This document shows, piece after piece, positions 44,335 through 55,108 of a stretch of DNA of 64,000 nt (its first letter is position 1; the number at the start of each line of letters is the position of its first letter). The notes beneath the pieces were generated by a model. The model was given only the letters and a program-made list of their open reading frames with translations, was not told where the DNA came from and did no database searches. This DNA is from Microglena sp. YARC (lineage: Eukaryota; Chlorophyta; Chlorophyceae; Chlamydomonadales; Chlamydomonadaceae). The stretch covers positions 36,794,641 through 36,858,640 of the forward strand of contig CM039464.1 in NCBI GenBank assembly GCA_022414725.1, written 5' to 3'. The translations under genes were made by a program, and so were the position numbers.

Positions 44335-47300
44335 TGGTTAAGCGGCGGTTAAATTCGTTATTTTCGGTGCTAACCGGTGTTTGGTCGGAAACACAAAAAG
44401 TTGAGATCCGGTTAAAGACCAACCGTCCCGGTTAGTGCAACGGCGCACCCCCCTCCCCGCCGTTAAAGAAAGTTAAGGGGCGGTTAAATTCGGTTGTTGA
44501 ATTAGATCTGGTGACGTCACGAAGTTTGCGGGCGCCTCTTCAAAATCACGCTGCTTTGGAGTCCCGCATCCTTTCTTTCTTTCTCGGACACTCATCATCG
44601 ATAGCACAGTTTCTCCAACATGGATTCGCAGCAGCAGGGCACCGTCCCTGCCACGCAATTTTCGACTGATCTTCCTGAGGCAACCAGCAGCGGCCAGAAG
44701 TGGAATAAACGCTGAAATCAGCGTCTGAATCGCGAGGGAGTGCTGCAGAGCGCATTTGCCACGTTGACCCATTTTGAACTGACCTGGTCAGGTGCATAAG
44801 ACTGCTTACCTGGTGGAACGTTTCCAACCATCTTCCCGAAAGTTAAGGCCCGGTTACAGGTCGAGTCTAAACCCTCCGAAACACAATCCTTAACCGGACC
44901 CCCAACCAGTTGGAAACAAGCTGTAGTACTGCCGGGGCGGTCCTCGGCTGTCCTGGTCTCCCAGGCAGATTTCCCGCTGTACGGCGAGGCACTTTTTATT
45001 GTTGTCTTTCTTCATAGTCCTCCAGTTCCCTATTTTTTACTTTTTCGGCTCAAAGCTGCCTTTTTGGAGTAGTTTTGTCGTCCTTCTGCTGAGTACCTTC
45101 CCCTTGTATCTCTTTCTTGGTTGCCCTCGACTCCACTGCTCTATCGGTCAGCTCGCCGAGGCCAGTACGGCAGTACCACCTCTTGTCTTTCCAGTTCCCT
45201 GTTTGTAACATCTTATAACCTTTCCCAACAAATGCTCCAGCAACTGAAAGAAGCGCATTAGCGTAGGGTCACGGGAATTTAAGGCGTCGGAGGGGGGGGG
45301 TAGCCCATGGCGAGGGCTAGGGAACGGCCCGTCTCGAAAAACCCGAGCCATGATGAGGTCACATACGCGCAGCGATCGCATCGATCTAAAGGCGCAGATA
45401 ATTGTTGTATGAACCCCTTGAGCATAAGATGGATCCAACGCTCATGTCTATCGCAAGTTTTCTCACTGAGCGTGTTGGGCCTTAGGGGGGCCGAAAAACA
45501 TACTTGAACAAGTAGCTGCACTGCGCGCTTCGAGGAGCTCCATGCAAGCATGGACCAGCCCTGGGAACTTCAAATCAGCGATAGGCCAAACCTCAGTCGC
45601 TTATGAGCGCTCACTCAGAAGCTACTCCTCCACAAGTATTACAATTGCTGCCGTTGGATTGAATGCTTCACGCCCTTTTTCACTCTCAACAGGAACAAAG
45701 CTCTGACAAGGCGCGCTTAGGGCAGCCATTGCTTTGCTCAGGTCGGGAATGCGTGCCCTTCTACTCCCTGCCGGCATCAATGCCTAACAATTTCGTGTGC
45801 ATATTGTTCCCGGACCTGTCACTGACAGCTGCTCCCTGCTTTTCCCCCCTAGCCTTTAATTCCAGCGCGGGGCCGCGGGCAAAGCTGATACCCGACGGGC
45901 ATCGCATTTATTCCTGCAGCGATATGTCTGCTTTGTACGAAACGAGTGACTCTTTAGTTCACATGAGTGGGTGGGGTGGGAAGGGTCCGCTCGCGAGATG
46001 CTGCGCCCAACATGCTCCTTGGATGCTAGTTCCCCTTGCCCTCTAACTTCGGTCAAACCTAAAAGGCATCGTCTTGATTCCTACAACGCTATGTCCGTTT
46101 TTCCAGGAATCAAGCTGCTCTTGGGGGGGGGGGGGGGGGGGTGGAGGGGGGGCATACATGCATGGGGGTGGTTGGTAATGGTGTTGCATGTACATTTGTG
46201 TTGTGGCCATCTGCCACTCAAGTGTCAGTGTGATGGGGATGATCATGGCAACAGTGCACGATGACATGCCACCTAAAGTGAATGGGGATGGGAAGTGAGT
46301 GGGTGGGTGACAATGGAATGGAATGGAATGAACGCCTGGAGAATAGAATGAACGCCTGGAGGCATGGCTTTAATTCCTAGCCGCAAGGGCCGGCGTTGTT
46401 TCTTTTTGAAGGCCGAATATGTGTACATTGAGGGTGTACATCCGGTCGTATTTACCTGCAGCGTCTCTTTTTTTGCACGGCCGAATTTTGTACATCTGTC
46501 GTATTTTCGTGGGGTACATGCCAGGGGGTTGTATTACCCCCTGAGCCACCCCCGGCCCCCCCTTTGACACCCCTCGGGCCCCCCCTTAGCCACCCCCCAG
46601 CTTCCTTAATCATGCCGTATTGGCGGCTTGGAATGATTATTTTCATGATTGGCGGCCTGTAATTCCTAGCCGGCCGTGTAATTCCCTAATTCCCCAGTCG
46701 CATTTTATTCTCTTGTCTGTGCATTTATCATGTATGTGGGGTGCTTCATCAGTTGTTGCTAGGTCTGTTCAGGCGCGTAAACTTACGGAACAGGAGCGAT
46801 TAGTTGTTGTCCAGAAGCGCATGTGTGTGCCTGGTGTCCGTGCCGGCGGTATGCCGGCCGTCCATTGTGGGCGTGCGTACAGCCTGCAGAACTGTCACTT
46901 GGGGAGGCCTGATAACTGGGGAGGCTTATGCTCCTCCGTGAAGTGTGTGATTGGTATAGTATGTTCGAAGGTATGTTGCTCCGAATTAGGAATTAACATG
47001 TTTGTTTCTCTTCAATCACTGTCCTTATGGCCTCTTTGTGGTTTCTATTGTGCAAACTCCATGCCGCTTTCGTAATCGGCTCTGAGTTGCGCCGAACCTC
47101 GAAAGGCCGATTGCGAGCATCTGCGGATGTAATCTGCATGTTGCCCTTCTGCATGTCGCCCTGTCTGGACGGTTGGGATAACGATGTTCGAGGCCGACAC
47201 GTGTTGGCCGAGTGGTGTTGCCGTTTGGTGCTGCTGTATCACTGTTGCTATCGACCCGTTGTTGAGTTTAATAGGAGTGCTGTGGAAACGTGGTACCGCA

Positions 47301-47660
47301 ACGGCAGTACCAGGACCACACCATGCAAGACAGTACAAGTTATGGTGGGTTATACGAAGAGAGGTACAGGCGCGTGAGTGGGCGTTCTAAACGACGTCGG
47401 GCAACAACGAGGGAGTAGGCAACGTGGACAGAATGAACATGGAGTGAGCGAAGGAGAGGAGGGAGTTTGGGGGAGGGAACGCCAAGAGTTAAGAGAGTTG
47501 TGTCGATGGAGGCGAAGATAGTACCATATGTGCCAAGAAGAGTGATGTGGGGCGTGTGTGGGGCGATAGTCCTAAGGGTAGGGACAGTCCTAGGGGTCCT
47601 AAGGGTAGGGACAGTCCTAGAGGCAGGGACACATATGCTGGTAGGCTGATGTGTAGGAGC
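44335..47660. other. Stretch without a supportable gene
   Basis: Contains GCGGTTAAATTCG twice (44340 and 44476), a poly-G run at 46123-46141 and (GGAAT)n near 46315 with a duplicated GAATGAACGCCTGGAG. It also holds C-rich CCACCCCC repeats at 46540-46605 and a duplicated GGGTAGGGACAGTCCTAG near 47575-47620. A frame near 46760-46960 (KLTEQERLVVVQKRMCVPGV) is balanced in composition but has no recognised family or clear splice sites. Confidence 0.5.
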
Positions 47661-47661
47661 T

Positions 47662-48144
47662 CTAGGGGCAGGATCGGGACCTAGCTAGGGGGTTGTGTTC
47701 GCTGTAGATCAACTTGCCAAGATCATTATCACTATCGTCATCATCACTATTGTCATCATCAAGGTGGACGATGTTCTTGGTGAGATTATGGGCAACACAC
47801 CAGGCTTGGACAGCGTCGGGATAGCATGATAGTGGTATGTTGGAAGTGTGGGTGTCTGAGGCATGTAGTTCAGACAGTTTCCCCCCATGCAATAAGTCAA
47901 ATCCAGTGGTGGGTGATTTGGCAATGCACATAGGAAGTTCTCCCCCGTGCAAGTGGTCAATTTCAACGACAGTGGATCTAGGTGTAACAGTGTGGATTGA
48001 TCGCGGCACATGTGCAGGTGCAGGGGTGAGACAACTGTTCATACCACTCACTGGCACAAATGCAGGTGCAAGGGTGAGACAGGTGTAGGAATCGAAGAAA
48101 GGGTTTGAACCTGGCTGGAGGCTAGGGGAGAAGGGTAACTCGAG
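47662..48144 (-). pseudogene. Gag-like gene, 3' part, split by the copia insertion
   Basis: Minus strand. From the target site the frame reads LELPFSPSLQPGSNPFFDSY, then Pro/Val-rich sequence, PRSTVVEIDHLHGGELPMC, and an acidic patch HLDDDNSDDDDSDNDLG near the end; stop at 47662. PRSTVVEIDHLHGGEL closely matches PRSTVIDIEHLHGGKL in the ORF at 62796-63557, so the two are paralogues. Skipping the copia element joins this frame to 55114-55428 without a shift. Function unknown. The N-terminal part resembles LTR-retroelement Gag, so this may be a domesticated gag or the remains of another retroelement. Confidence 0.6.
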
Positions 48145-48518
48145 TATCAGCTTGGATAACACTCCGGAGAGTGGACAAAGTGTGTGCAGAACGCCAATCT
48201 ATAAATGCGGAGACGAGAGTAACGTTACAAGGACAGGCGGACGCCAAAGAGTACCATCGGTGGAAGAGGCGGTAGCCAGACCCTGAGTCTAAAACCTAAG
48301 CCAGGAATCTTAAGCCAGGCGCAGGCAGTAAAGTGCGTGTCAGGGGAACCGGTGACGCAGCCAACAGGAAGCTGTCACCGTGTCATGAAGGATGACACAG
48401 TCTACGGGAAGCTGACACAGTACAGACAGAAACACCGTCTGGACCGATAGTTCTAAGGAAGTACATAAGTAGTCACCAAGTCATAAAACGCGTGAGAGCA
48501 CCGCAATTCATGCTGACA
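48145..48518 (-). repeat. Copia 3' LTR
   Basis: 374 bp. On the minus strand it begins TGTCAGCATGAATTGC and ends CCAAGCTGATA. The polypurine AGGTGGAG (48519-48526) lies directly upstream. Confidence 0.95.
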
Positions 48519-48829
48519 CTCCACCTATGACACAGGTGACATACAAGACGACTAATCCACCTATGGCATTGGTGACATAGAACTATATGTAACAATTAAA
48601 AAAAATAAATCAAAGAGCTCCGAAAAAACGAGAGAACTTCAAATGGAACCCAAAGGGTTATAGGAAGGAATGAACAAGGCAAAAACCAAAAATTTGCCAA
48701 GTTAGAAACAGATGAAAACCGAATATCAAAGATGGGTAACAACGGTATAGAAAACCCGATCCGGGAATAGGAACCTAATGCCAAACAATGATAACCAAAG
48801 AAACCGATGTAAAAAAAAAAAAAATGACC

Positions 48830-49549
48830 CTAAGAAGAAGCGGTCATTCCAAGCATACGGACAAACCGCCAGAACACAGCAGGATCCAGGGGCTTGGTGA
48901 AGGGGTCAGCACAGTTGTCCTTGGTGTTAACATAGGCAACATCCAGTGAACCATCCTCCACCAGCTCCTTGATATAGTGATGAATAACATCAATGTGCTT
49001 GCTGCGAGGGAGGAGCTGCCAGTCATGTGCCCAACTCAGAGACCCTTGGTTGTCACCCTGAATGGTAACCAAATCACAAGGCAGACCCAGATCCACCCTC
49101 AACTTCTTCAACCATTGCACCTCCCTGGCAGCCTGGGACAGGGCCTGATACTCAGCCTCACTAGAGCTAATGGCAACAGTAGGCTGCCTCTTGCTCATCC
49201 AGTTCACTATGCACCCCCCAGCGAGCACAGCAAAGCCAGTCTGAGATCTCCTGTCAGACCCATCATCAGCAAAGGATGAGTCACTAAAGACAGTCAAAGA
49301 GAACACAGGGCTGTGGGTGTAAGTGAGCCCCAGGTGGGAATGTGACCGCAAATACAAGAGCAAACGCTTGGCAGCCCCCCAGAGGGGGACGGTAGGGTGA
49401 GCAGAAAACCTGGACAGGTAGCTAACAGCAAAGGAAATATCAGGCCTGGTGCAAGTAGCCAGGTATAGTAAAGCACCGACAAGAGAGAGGTACTGGCTAT
49501 TAGAGGGCAGGGGTTCCCCAGGAGGGTCAGTGACAGTGGACTTGGCCAT
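48830..49549 (-). CDS. Copia RNase H domain
   Basis: Reads YLSLVGALLYLATCTRPDIS, then FAVSYLSRFSAHP, LTVFSDSSFADDG (first acidic residue), RRSQTGFAVLAGGCIVNWMS, KRQPTVAISSSEAEYQAL (second), GDNQGSLSWAHD (third) and RSKHIDVIHHYIKELVEDG. This is the canonical copia RNase H order, ending about 310 bp before the LTR. It is one base out of frame with the RT piece. An extra C in the CCCC of GGTGCCCCATGG (plus-strand GGGG near 49551) restores PRFGAPMAKSTV. Role: degradation of template RNA in the cDNA hybrid. Confidence 0.9.
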   Translation of the reverse strand: MAKSTVTDPPGEPLPSNSQYLSLVGALLYLATCTRPDISFAVSYLSRFSAHPTVPLWGAAKRLLLYLRSHSHLGLTYTHSPVFSLTVFSDSSFADDGSDRRSQTGFAVLAGGCIVNWMSKRQPTVAISSSEAEYQALSQAAREVQWLKKLRVDLGLPCDLVTIQGDNQGSLSWAHDWQLLPRSKHIDVIHHYIKELVEDGSLDVAYVNTKDNCADPFTKPLDPAVFWRFVRMLGMTASS

Positions 49550-50343
49550 GGGGCACCAAACCTGGGCTTGGCAGCAGCAGTAAGACCAAACTGCTCCACC
49601 AGTTCCACAATGTAGGAGTGCTGGGAGAGGTTGATTTTAACACACCTGCCATCAGAGTCAAGTGTACAAGCCATGTCCAAGGAGAGGAACTGAACCGGTA
49701 CACCCATCTCTTTGACCTCCCAGCCAGCTTTCTCCATAGCCTTGATCAGCAAAACATACCTATCCAGCTCACTAAAAGCACAGATAAAATCATCCACATA
49801 GGTCAGGACATAGCTCCACCCACCAATAGAATCCCTTCTAAAATACAGAGCAGGTTCTGCCTTGCACATAGTAAAACCAAGTGCAACCAAAACCCGCTTG
49901 ACATCCATACTCCAAGCTCTGGGTGCCTGTTTCAAACCATAAAGGGACTTGATCAGTTTGCACACAAGGGGAACACCGTCAGGACCAAGTACCTTAAAGC
50001 CCTCAGGCTGGTGGCAGTACAGGTCCAGACCAGGTTCTAGCTTAGCATTAAGAAATGCAGTCTTGATGTCCAGCTGCCGAACAAACATCTTCCTATGAGT
50101 GATGGCAGCCAGGAGCACCCTCAGACCTGCTTTAGAAGAAACGGGGGCATAAACATCATGAAAATCCACCCCAGGACGCTGCAGAAAACCACGGACCACA
50201 AAACGTGCCTTGAAGCGGATAGAACCATCAACCCCAAACTTCTTCACAAATAACCACCTGCCAGACAGGATCCTCTGGTTAAGAGGCTGTGGAGTGAGTG
50301 CCCAAGTGCCATGGGCATGTAGGGACGCCATCTCATCCTTCAT
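49294..50343 (-). CDS. Copia reverse transcriptase (RVT_2)
   Basis: Starts MKDEMASLHAHGTWALTP, then RILSGRWLFVKKFGVDGSIR, RFKARFVVRGFLQRPGVDFH and VYAPVSSKAGLRVLLAA. The first catalytic box is FVRQLDIKTAFLNAKLEPG, followed by KSLYGLKQAPRAWSMDV and the second box SYVLTYVDDFICAFSELD. The true domain ends near 49550, where the frame shifts into RNase H; the rest of this ORF is out of frame. All catalytic aspartates are present. Confidence 0.92.
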   Translation of the reverse strand: MKDEMASLHAHGTWALTPQPLNQRILSGRWLFVKKFGVDGSIRFKARFVVRGFLQRPGVDFHDVYAPVSSKAGLRVLLAAITHRKMFVRQLDIKTAFLNAKLEPGLDLYCHQPEGFKVLGPDGVPLVCKLIKSLYGLKQAPRAWSMDVKRVLVALGFTMCKAEPALYFRRDSIGGWSYVLTYVDDFICAFSELDRYVLLIKAMEKAGWEVKEMGVPVQFLSLDMACTLDSDGRCVKINLSQHSYIVELVEQFGLTAAAKPRFGAPWPSPLSLTLLGNPCPLIASTSLLSVLYYTWLLAPGLIFPLLLATCPGFLLTLPSPSGGLPSVCSCICGHIPTWGSLTPTALCSL

Positions 50344-50880
50344 AGCAAGTAGCCATTGATAATGTCAGGGTTGGAGGGAAGCATAGCAGCTTTGAAGGTT
50401 AGTTCAGTGGAAGTGGAAATGTATGCTCCCACGTACAAGCAGTGTACTTGTACATGAGCAGCGGGGATATCAGCAGTATCAGCAGTAACCGGTAGTATAG
50501 CCCCCAGTGCAGAACTACTGCCTGGTTGAACAGGGCCGGCCTTATTTGCCTCTATATCAACGAAGCCTGGGTCGACTGGAACACCCCAGCCATACGCAGT
50601 ATCGGAACCCGACCAGTGTTCCAGATCATCACTTGCACTATCGGCAACGGCTACATCGTCGCATGGGCTTGACCCGAATGATCCACCAGGGATGGCAGGA
50701 GGCGAAGAGGTTATCAACACCTGCGAGCCATCCGAGGCGGTCGGAGGTTGGCAACTATTAGGCAATGGACCTGATCCAGGTACCACTATGATCGAAGGCT
50801 GTCGTAATCCTAAAGCTTCACCCACGAAATGTGGCGCAGAGGAGGGCCTGGCGAGCCCCTGAGATTCGATTATCTGAAAG
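50340..50880 (-). CDS. Copia integrase-RT linker
   Basis: About 175 residues, Ser/Pro/Asp-rich and without a fold signature (HWSGSDTAYGWGVPVDPGF). It ends PSNPDIINGYLL, where a one-base change would give WLLAMKDEM and join the RT. Its upstream end overlaps the integrase ORF in a different frame (ARPSSAPHFVGEALGLRQPS against ARQALLCATFRG). The linker is normally continuous in copia polyproteins, so two shifts bound it. Confidence 0.65.
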
Positions 50881-52176
50881 AACTGCAGAATCTCGCCCGC
50901 CCAGTGCCTTCACACGCAATGCAGCACCATCAGCCCCTGACCTGGGACGCAAGGTCATCCCATGATCAGGGCAGCGGGCGACAATTGGGGTTGGCAAAGG
51001 GTCTAAGGAATTAACCGCAGGCGCAGGCATGTGTCCGTTGATAGCGGCAGGGATGCGAGAGACATACGGAGACCCGTCATAGGGAGATAGCCCAGGAATA
51101 CAGTTATGATCAAACTGCTCATAGAAGAGTACATCACGACTCTCTACTACCTGGCGCAACTTAGGAACCCAAACAAAATAACCCTTACTCACCAGAGAAT
51201 ACCCTACCAGTCTACCAGATAACGCCCTTTCGTCCAGCTTGTTGCGCTTTTTTCCATTGACTAACGTAACGTAGCAAGGGCAACCAAACACGCGCAACAA
51301 CGACACATCAGGCATAACCCCAAAGAAAAGCTCATGAGGAGTCTTATCTCCCTGATTGGGCAAGCGATTACGTAGGTAACAAGCAGCTAGGAAGGCATAG
51401 GGCCAGAAAGACTTAGTTTGTTTAGACTCCAGGTGGATGCTCCTAGCTATAGACTGTAAGACCCCATTGTACCTCTCCACAGTTGCATTCTGCTGTGCAG
51501 TGTATGCCAAAGATAACTCATGCACTGCCCCAACCGATATCAGCCAATCCTCAAACCACTTTACTATAAACTCCTTAGCCCTGTCAGATCTCAGGCACTT
51601 AAAGGCAAACCCTTGCAGCTGATTCATCCATCTGAGGATGATAGTTTGGACTGCTAAGGGAGCTTCATCCCTGGACCTCAAGCACAACACCTCAGCATAG
51701 CCAGAGTGTTGGTCTGTGAGGCACAGAATATAAAACTCCCCACGCAGACCCCTAATATGAACTGGTCCCATTATGTCCAAGTGAAGGCGTTGGAGAGGTG
51801 CATTGATCACAGTTATGCTTTCTTTAGGAAAAGGGAGACGTTTACCCTTAGCCTTTTGACAAGCATCACAAGGGATCTTAGCCAGTTTTTTGACCTGTCT
51901 GAGTGAGAGGGGTAAGTTCCTAACCATACCCTTTTTGACAAGTCTGTGCATGGCATCATAGCCGGGGTGACCCAACCGCCTATGCCACAGCCATTCAGGA
52001 GTGGTAGGGATAACAACTCCACCGTCCTCATCAACATCAAGTGCAAAAGCTGGGTAATTGTCAGCTCCAAACAAACAGCCATTGGTGGTGTAACAAGGCC
52101 TACATGCAAACCTGTAAACACCATCACTGGAGGCAGGAAGGACCAGAGAACAGAAGAGTCCTGAGTGGCAGTGCAA
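50818..52176 (-). CDS. Copia integrase with HHCC zinc domain
   Basis: The pre-integrase finger reads WLWHRRLGHPGYDAM...IPCDACQKAKGKRLPF (H-x3-H... C-x2-C). The core follows: LQRLHLDIMGPVHIRGLRGE (first Asp), LCLTDQHSGYAEVL, FKCLRSDRAKEFIV (second Asp) and YTAQQNATVERYNGVLQSIA (Glu). Next come the conserved FWPYAFLAACYLRNRLPN and LRVFGCPCYVTL. The N-terminal end overlaps the protease ORF in another frame (shift near 52150). The catalytic triad is intact. Role: insertion of cDNA, consistent with the observed 5-bp duplication. Confidence 0.93.
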   Translation of the reverse strand: MHCHSGLFCSLVLPASSDGVYRFACRPCYTTNGCLFGADNYPAFALDVDEDGGVVIPTTPEWLWHRRLGHPGYDAMHRLVKKGMVRNLPLSLRQVKKLAKIPCDACQKAKGKRLPFPKESITVINAPLQRLHLDIMGPVHIRGLRGEFYILCLTDQHSGYAEVLCLRSRDEAPLAVQTIILRWMNQLQGFAFKCLRSDRAKEFIVKWFEDWLISVGAVHELSLAYTAQQNATVERYNGVLQSIARSIHLESKQTKSFWPYAFLAACYLRNRLPNQGDKTPHELFFGVMPDVSLLRVFGCPCYVTLVNGKKRNKLDERALSGRLVGYSLVSKGYFVWVPKLRQVVESRDVLFYEQFDHNCIPGLSPYDGSPYVSRIPAAINGHMPAPAVNSLDPLPTPIVARCPDHGMTLRPRSGADGAALRVKALGGRDSAVLSDNRISGARQALLCATFRG

Positions 52177-52526
52177 CTAAGACTATCAAAAGAAACCTTG
52201 CAGTGGAGAGAATGAGCCACAGCATTTACTGACAGGAGGTTCACCGGACAGTGAGGAATGTAGAGAACATCAGTTAGAATGATTGGTGTTGGTAACCAAT
52301 CACTACATAACTCAATGGATCCCATACCCTCTGCCCGTTGAACCACTCCATCACCAAATCGAACTGATGGCAGATTCAAGGGAACATGAAACACAGTGAA
52401 CAAAGACTTATCACCTGTGATGGACATACCAGCTCCAGAATCCACATGCCAGACACCCTCAGACAGGCTCGGGCTACACACAAGAGAGAACTTTGAGGTG
52501 CAGGAGAAAAGGACAGGGCTTACCTC
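52130..52526 (-). CDS. Copia protease region
   Basis: The frame continues directly from gag after a single TAG. It contains GVWHVDSGAGMSITGDKSLF (aspartic protease D-S-G-A), FGDGVVQRAEGMGSIEL and LTDVLYIPHCPVNLLSVNAV, ending near CTATQDSSVLWSFLPP where the frame shifts into integrase. The single D-S-G motif implies an active dimer, as in all retropepsins. Confidence 0.88.
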
Positions 52527-53198
52527 CTACTTCTGCATAGTAAACCCATCAATTTGAGCCTGCAAGGAGGACAGTTGCTTTGGAGTAAGGTGACCTGGAA
52601 GGGCCAGGTTAACAGGCAACGGTCCAGGACGCGTTGCACCATCACGGACCCTTCGCAGGAGCGGGAAATTTGTCCAGCAACGGTCCTCCGAGTGACCATC
52701 CTTGTGGGGGCATGGTCCCCAGGTGCATTCCAGGCGCCTCTTGTTAGAACCAGAATCACCACCAGTTTTCTGCCGCCGCTGAAATGCAGCATTAGCAGGA
52801 AACGGGGGAGTGTTCCGGGACCAACCAGGGTGCCTGGAATCCGACTGAGGGAGCGCTATGTTCAGAATGTCTAGCTGCCTATATTCCTCTAGACAGGACC
52901 AGTACTCAACAGGTTGCTGGTTGTATAGCATGATACCATACTTAATCCGCAGCGTTTCGAAACGGAGCAGACTCGCACCTTGAACTATGATGCCCATGGC
53001 GTGATGCTGAGTCTGCGGAAACCCAGCACTGCGTAGGTCAATGCACATACCGCGAACCCGACGAAAGAAAGCGTCAACCTGCTCATGAGTGCCCATGACC
53101 GAAGCATGATACTCCTTCAGCAAGAGAGGGACACGAGAGGCAAGGGCATCAGACTGCTGCCTCCGGATATGCAAAAAAAATATCCCGAGGTGAAGCAA
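52527..53198 (-). CDS. Copia gag C-terminal part with zinc knuckle
   Basis: FFLHIRRQQSDALASRVPLL, YHASVMGTHEQVDAFFRRVR and FPQTQHHAMGIIVQG resemble the copia Gag helical region. A knuckle-like CTWGPCPHKDGHSEDRC (C-x4-C-x5-H-x4-C) follows. It ends IDGFTMQK and a TAG that is in frame with the protease. The start is out of frame with the N-terminal gag; the shift lies in a run of eight A (plus strand near 53176). Confidence 0.75.
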   Translation of the reverse strand: MLHLGIFFLHIRRQQSDALASRVPLLLKEYHASVMGTHEQVDAFFRRVRGMCIDLRSAGFPQTQHHAMGIIVQGASLLRFETLRIKYGIMLYNQQPVEYWSCLEEYRQLDILNIALPQSDSRHPGWSRNTPPFPANAAFQRRQKTGGDSGSNKRRLECTWGPCPHKDGHSEDRCWTNFPLLRRVRDGATRPGPLPVNLALPGHLTPKQLSSLQAQIDGFTMQK

Positions 53199-53203
53199 AG
53201 TCC

Positions 53204-54700
53204 TTATATACCTTGACTAGGGCATCCGTCATGTTGGCAAGCATCATGGATAAGATCATGAACTCTTTGCGGGGTCATGGTAAGCGCACTGAAACCCAAC
53301 AGTGCAGGATCGACACCAGACTCACCATGAGAGGCCGAAGTTCCAGCAGCAGGAGGAGCAGACAAATGAGCTAAAGATGCACGAATTGCCAGAAAGTACT
53401 CAGCAGCAAGACCAGCGTCATAGGCGCGCTGGTCATCTAAGTTCCTGATAAGATCTAGGGAACGCGCAACCCCCATAATGAGCTCAAAATCAGGACGAAC
53501 AGGACAGAAAGGCAGGGGCACCTTCACAAACTGATAACCTCGCAGGTCATTGTTCCTACGACCAATCCCTCCAAAGGTCACACCATTAGCAGGAGGGTAG
53601 TTAATCCCTGGCATGACCGGTCCTAGAAAAGCCCGACACTCTAGACCCAGCTCAGAGTAAGCCATCACACGCCTAGGCCTAGGGCGACCCTTGCTATCAA
53701 CCATAGCCTGAGTGGCTTTCATATCCATCCTACCGTACAGAATGCGGTCCAAGGAGTCCCCAGCATGTTGAGCCTGGCGGATAAGACGGCAGTCCTGCAG
53801 GGATAGACGCAGAGGATGTCCGCCATCGAGCAAATGCTCCCAGGACTCGCATGACAGCGAAGGAGGCACAGAAGGCGGAGGGCCAGGAGCAGGTGGCAGC
53901 TCCACCGGCGGAGGCGGGGGTGGAGGGGGCTCCTGCGAAGGGCCAGCAAAGGATGCGCGGCCCGCTGTAGCAGCAGCCTCTCGAGCACGAGTGTTGTAGC
54001 CAGACAGACCTCGGTCCGGAGGCAAGGTGAAAGACGCAGACCTCTGCATCAAAGACGGCCTGGACACCTCCGGGTGGACAGGTGGAAGGGGTGCAAGCAT
54101 AGGCGCAGAAGCGGGCTCAGGCTTAAACTCCGGGGAAGGCGCAAGAGCAGGTGCCGACAGAGGCTCATACACTGGAGAGACGGTAGAATTGAACACACGA
54201 GTAGCAGTGGAAGGAGTACCTCCACCGAAGTCACCACTTATAGCACTCTGCAGATCCTCATCATCATCATCATCATCATCATCATAACCATCTTCCCGGC
54301 GATGACTAGCAAGATCTTCATAGTCGTAGTCAAAACGGGCATCAGGAGGTGGAGGCGCCCTTCCATACTGTATAATCTGAGTGGAAGCACAGCAGAGACG
54401 CATCAGAACGTCCTCAACCTCAGGAGAGAGGCGTTGGACAGTAGCAGAAGGAGCCGCAAAGGTGGAGGATTGATTGGGGGGGGTTACTTCCACGATGGCG
54501 GAAGGACTCTCATGACCGCTAGCAGAGGCAGCTGGTGCACAAACGTCTAGCCAATCATCAAGAGGACCCGGGTCCTCCGTTGGAAGGACACGGTCGCAGC
54601 CATTGCTTATAATGACACTGCGCATCCCGCGCGTCCAGGATTCACCATTCTTGTCATGGAGTTTCTCAAAATTTGCGGGAGGCCCTCGCAGAAGTTGCAT
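53204..54700 (-). CDS. Copia gag N-terminal part
   Basis: 498 codons from an ATG 38 nt inside the element after the 5' LTR. It begins MQLLRGPPANFEKLHDKNGE. It is largely disordered, with a Pro-rich segment (SQEPPPPPPPPVELPPAPG) and a poly-Asp tract (GYDDDDDDDDEDL) encoded by an ATC/GAT microsatellite at about 54258-54290. The C-terminal third is more ordered: LRGYQFVKVPLPFCPVRPDF, then ARSLDLIRNLDDQRAYDAGL. It ends about 30 residues after MTPQRVHDLIHD, where another frame (NMTDALVKVYKDFASPRDIF) looks like the natural continuation. Confidence 0.75.
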   Translation of the reverse strand: MQLLRGPPANFEKLHDKNGESWTRGMRSVIISNGCDRVLPTEDPGPLDDWLDVCAPAASASGHESPSAIVEVTPPNQSSTFAAPSATVQRLSPEVEDVLMRLCCASTQIIQYGRAPPPPDARFDYDYEDLASHRREDGYDDDDDDDDEDLQSAISGDFGGGTPSTATRVFNSTVSPVYEPLSAPALAPSPEFKPEPASAPMLAPLPPVHPEVSRPSLMQRSASFTLPPDRGLSGYNTRAREAAATAGRASFAGPSQEPPPPPPPPVELPPAPGPPPSVPPSLSCESWEHLLDGGHPLRLSLQDCRLIRQAQHAGDSLDRILYGRMDMKATQAMVDSKGRPRPRRVMAYSELGLECRAFLGPVMPGINYPPANGVTFGGIGRRNNDLRGYQFVKVPLPFCPVRPDFELIMGVARSLDLIRNLDDQRAYDAGLAAEYFLAIRASLAHLSAPPAAGTSASHGESGVDPALLGFSALTMTPQRVHDLIHDACQHDGCPSQGI

Positions 54701-54737
54701 CGCAAAGCAGTGGTAGTAAATGAGGGACCTTATAACC

Positions 54738-55108
54738 TATCAGCTTGGATAACACTCCGGAGAGTGGACAAAGTGTGTGCAGAACGCCAATCTATAAATG
54801 CGGAGACGAGAGTAACGTTACAAGGACAGGCGGACGCCAAAGAGCACCATCGGTGGAAGAGGCGGTAGCCAGACCCTGAGTCTAAAACCTAAGCCAGGAA
54901 TCTTAAGCCAGGCGCAGGCAGTAAAGTGCGTGTCAGGGGAACCGGTGACGCAGCCAACAGGAAGCTGTCACCGTGTCATGAAGGATGACACAGTCTACGG
55001 GAAGCTGACACAGTACAGACAGAAACACCGTCTGGACCGATAGTTCTAAGGAAGTATATAAGTAGTCACCAAGTAAAACGTGTGAGAGCACCGCAATTCA
55101 TGCTGACA
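54738..55108 (-). repeat. Copia 5' LTR
   Basis: 371 bp, TGTCAGC...GCTGATA on the minus strand. A TATATA lies at 55055-55060, about 50 bp into the LTR, which may serve as its promoter. Confidence 0.95.

Noticed and set aside
54738..54760. Searching for an iMet-type primer-binding site after the copia 5' LTR
   Set aside because: The sequence there is GGTTATAAGGTCCC, which does not match TGGTATCAGAGC; I leave the primer unassigned.
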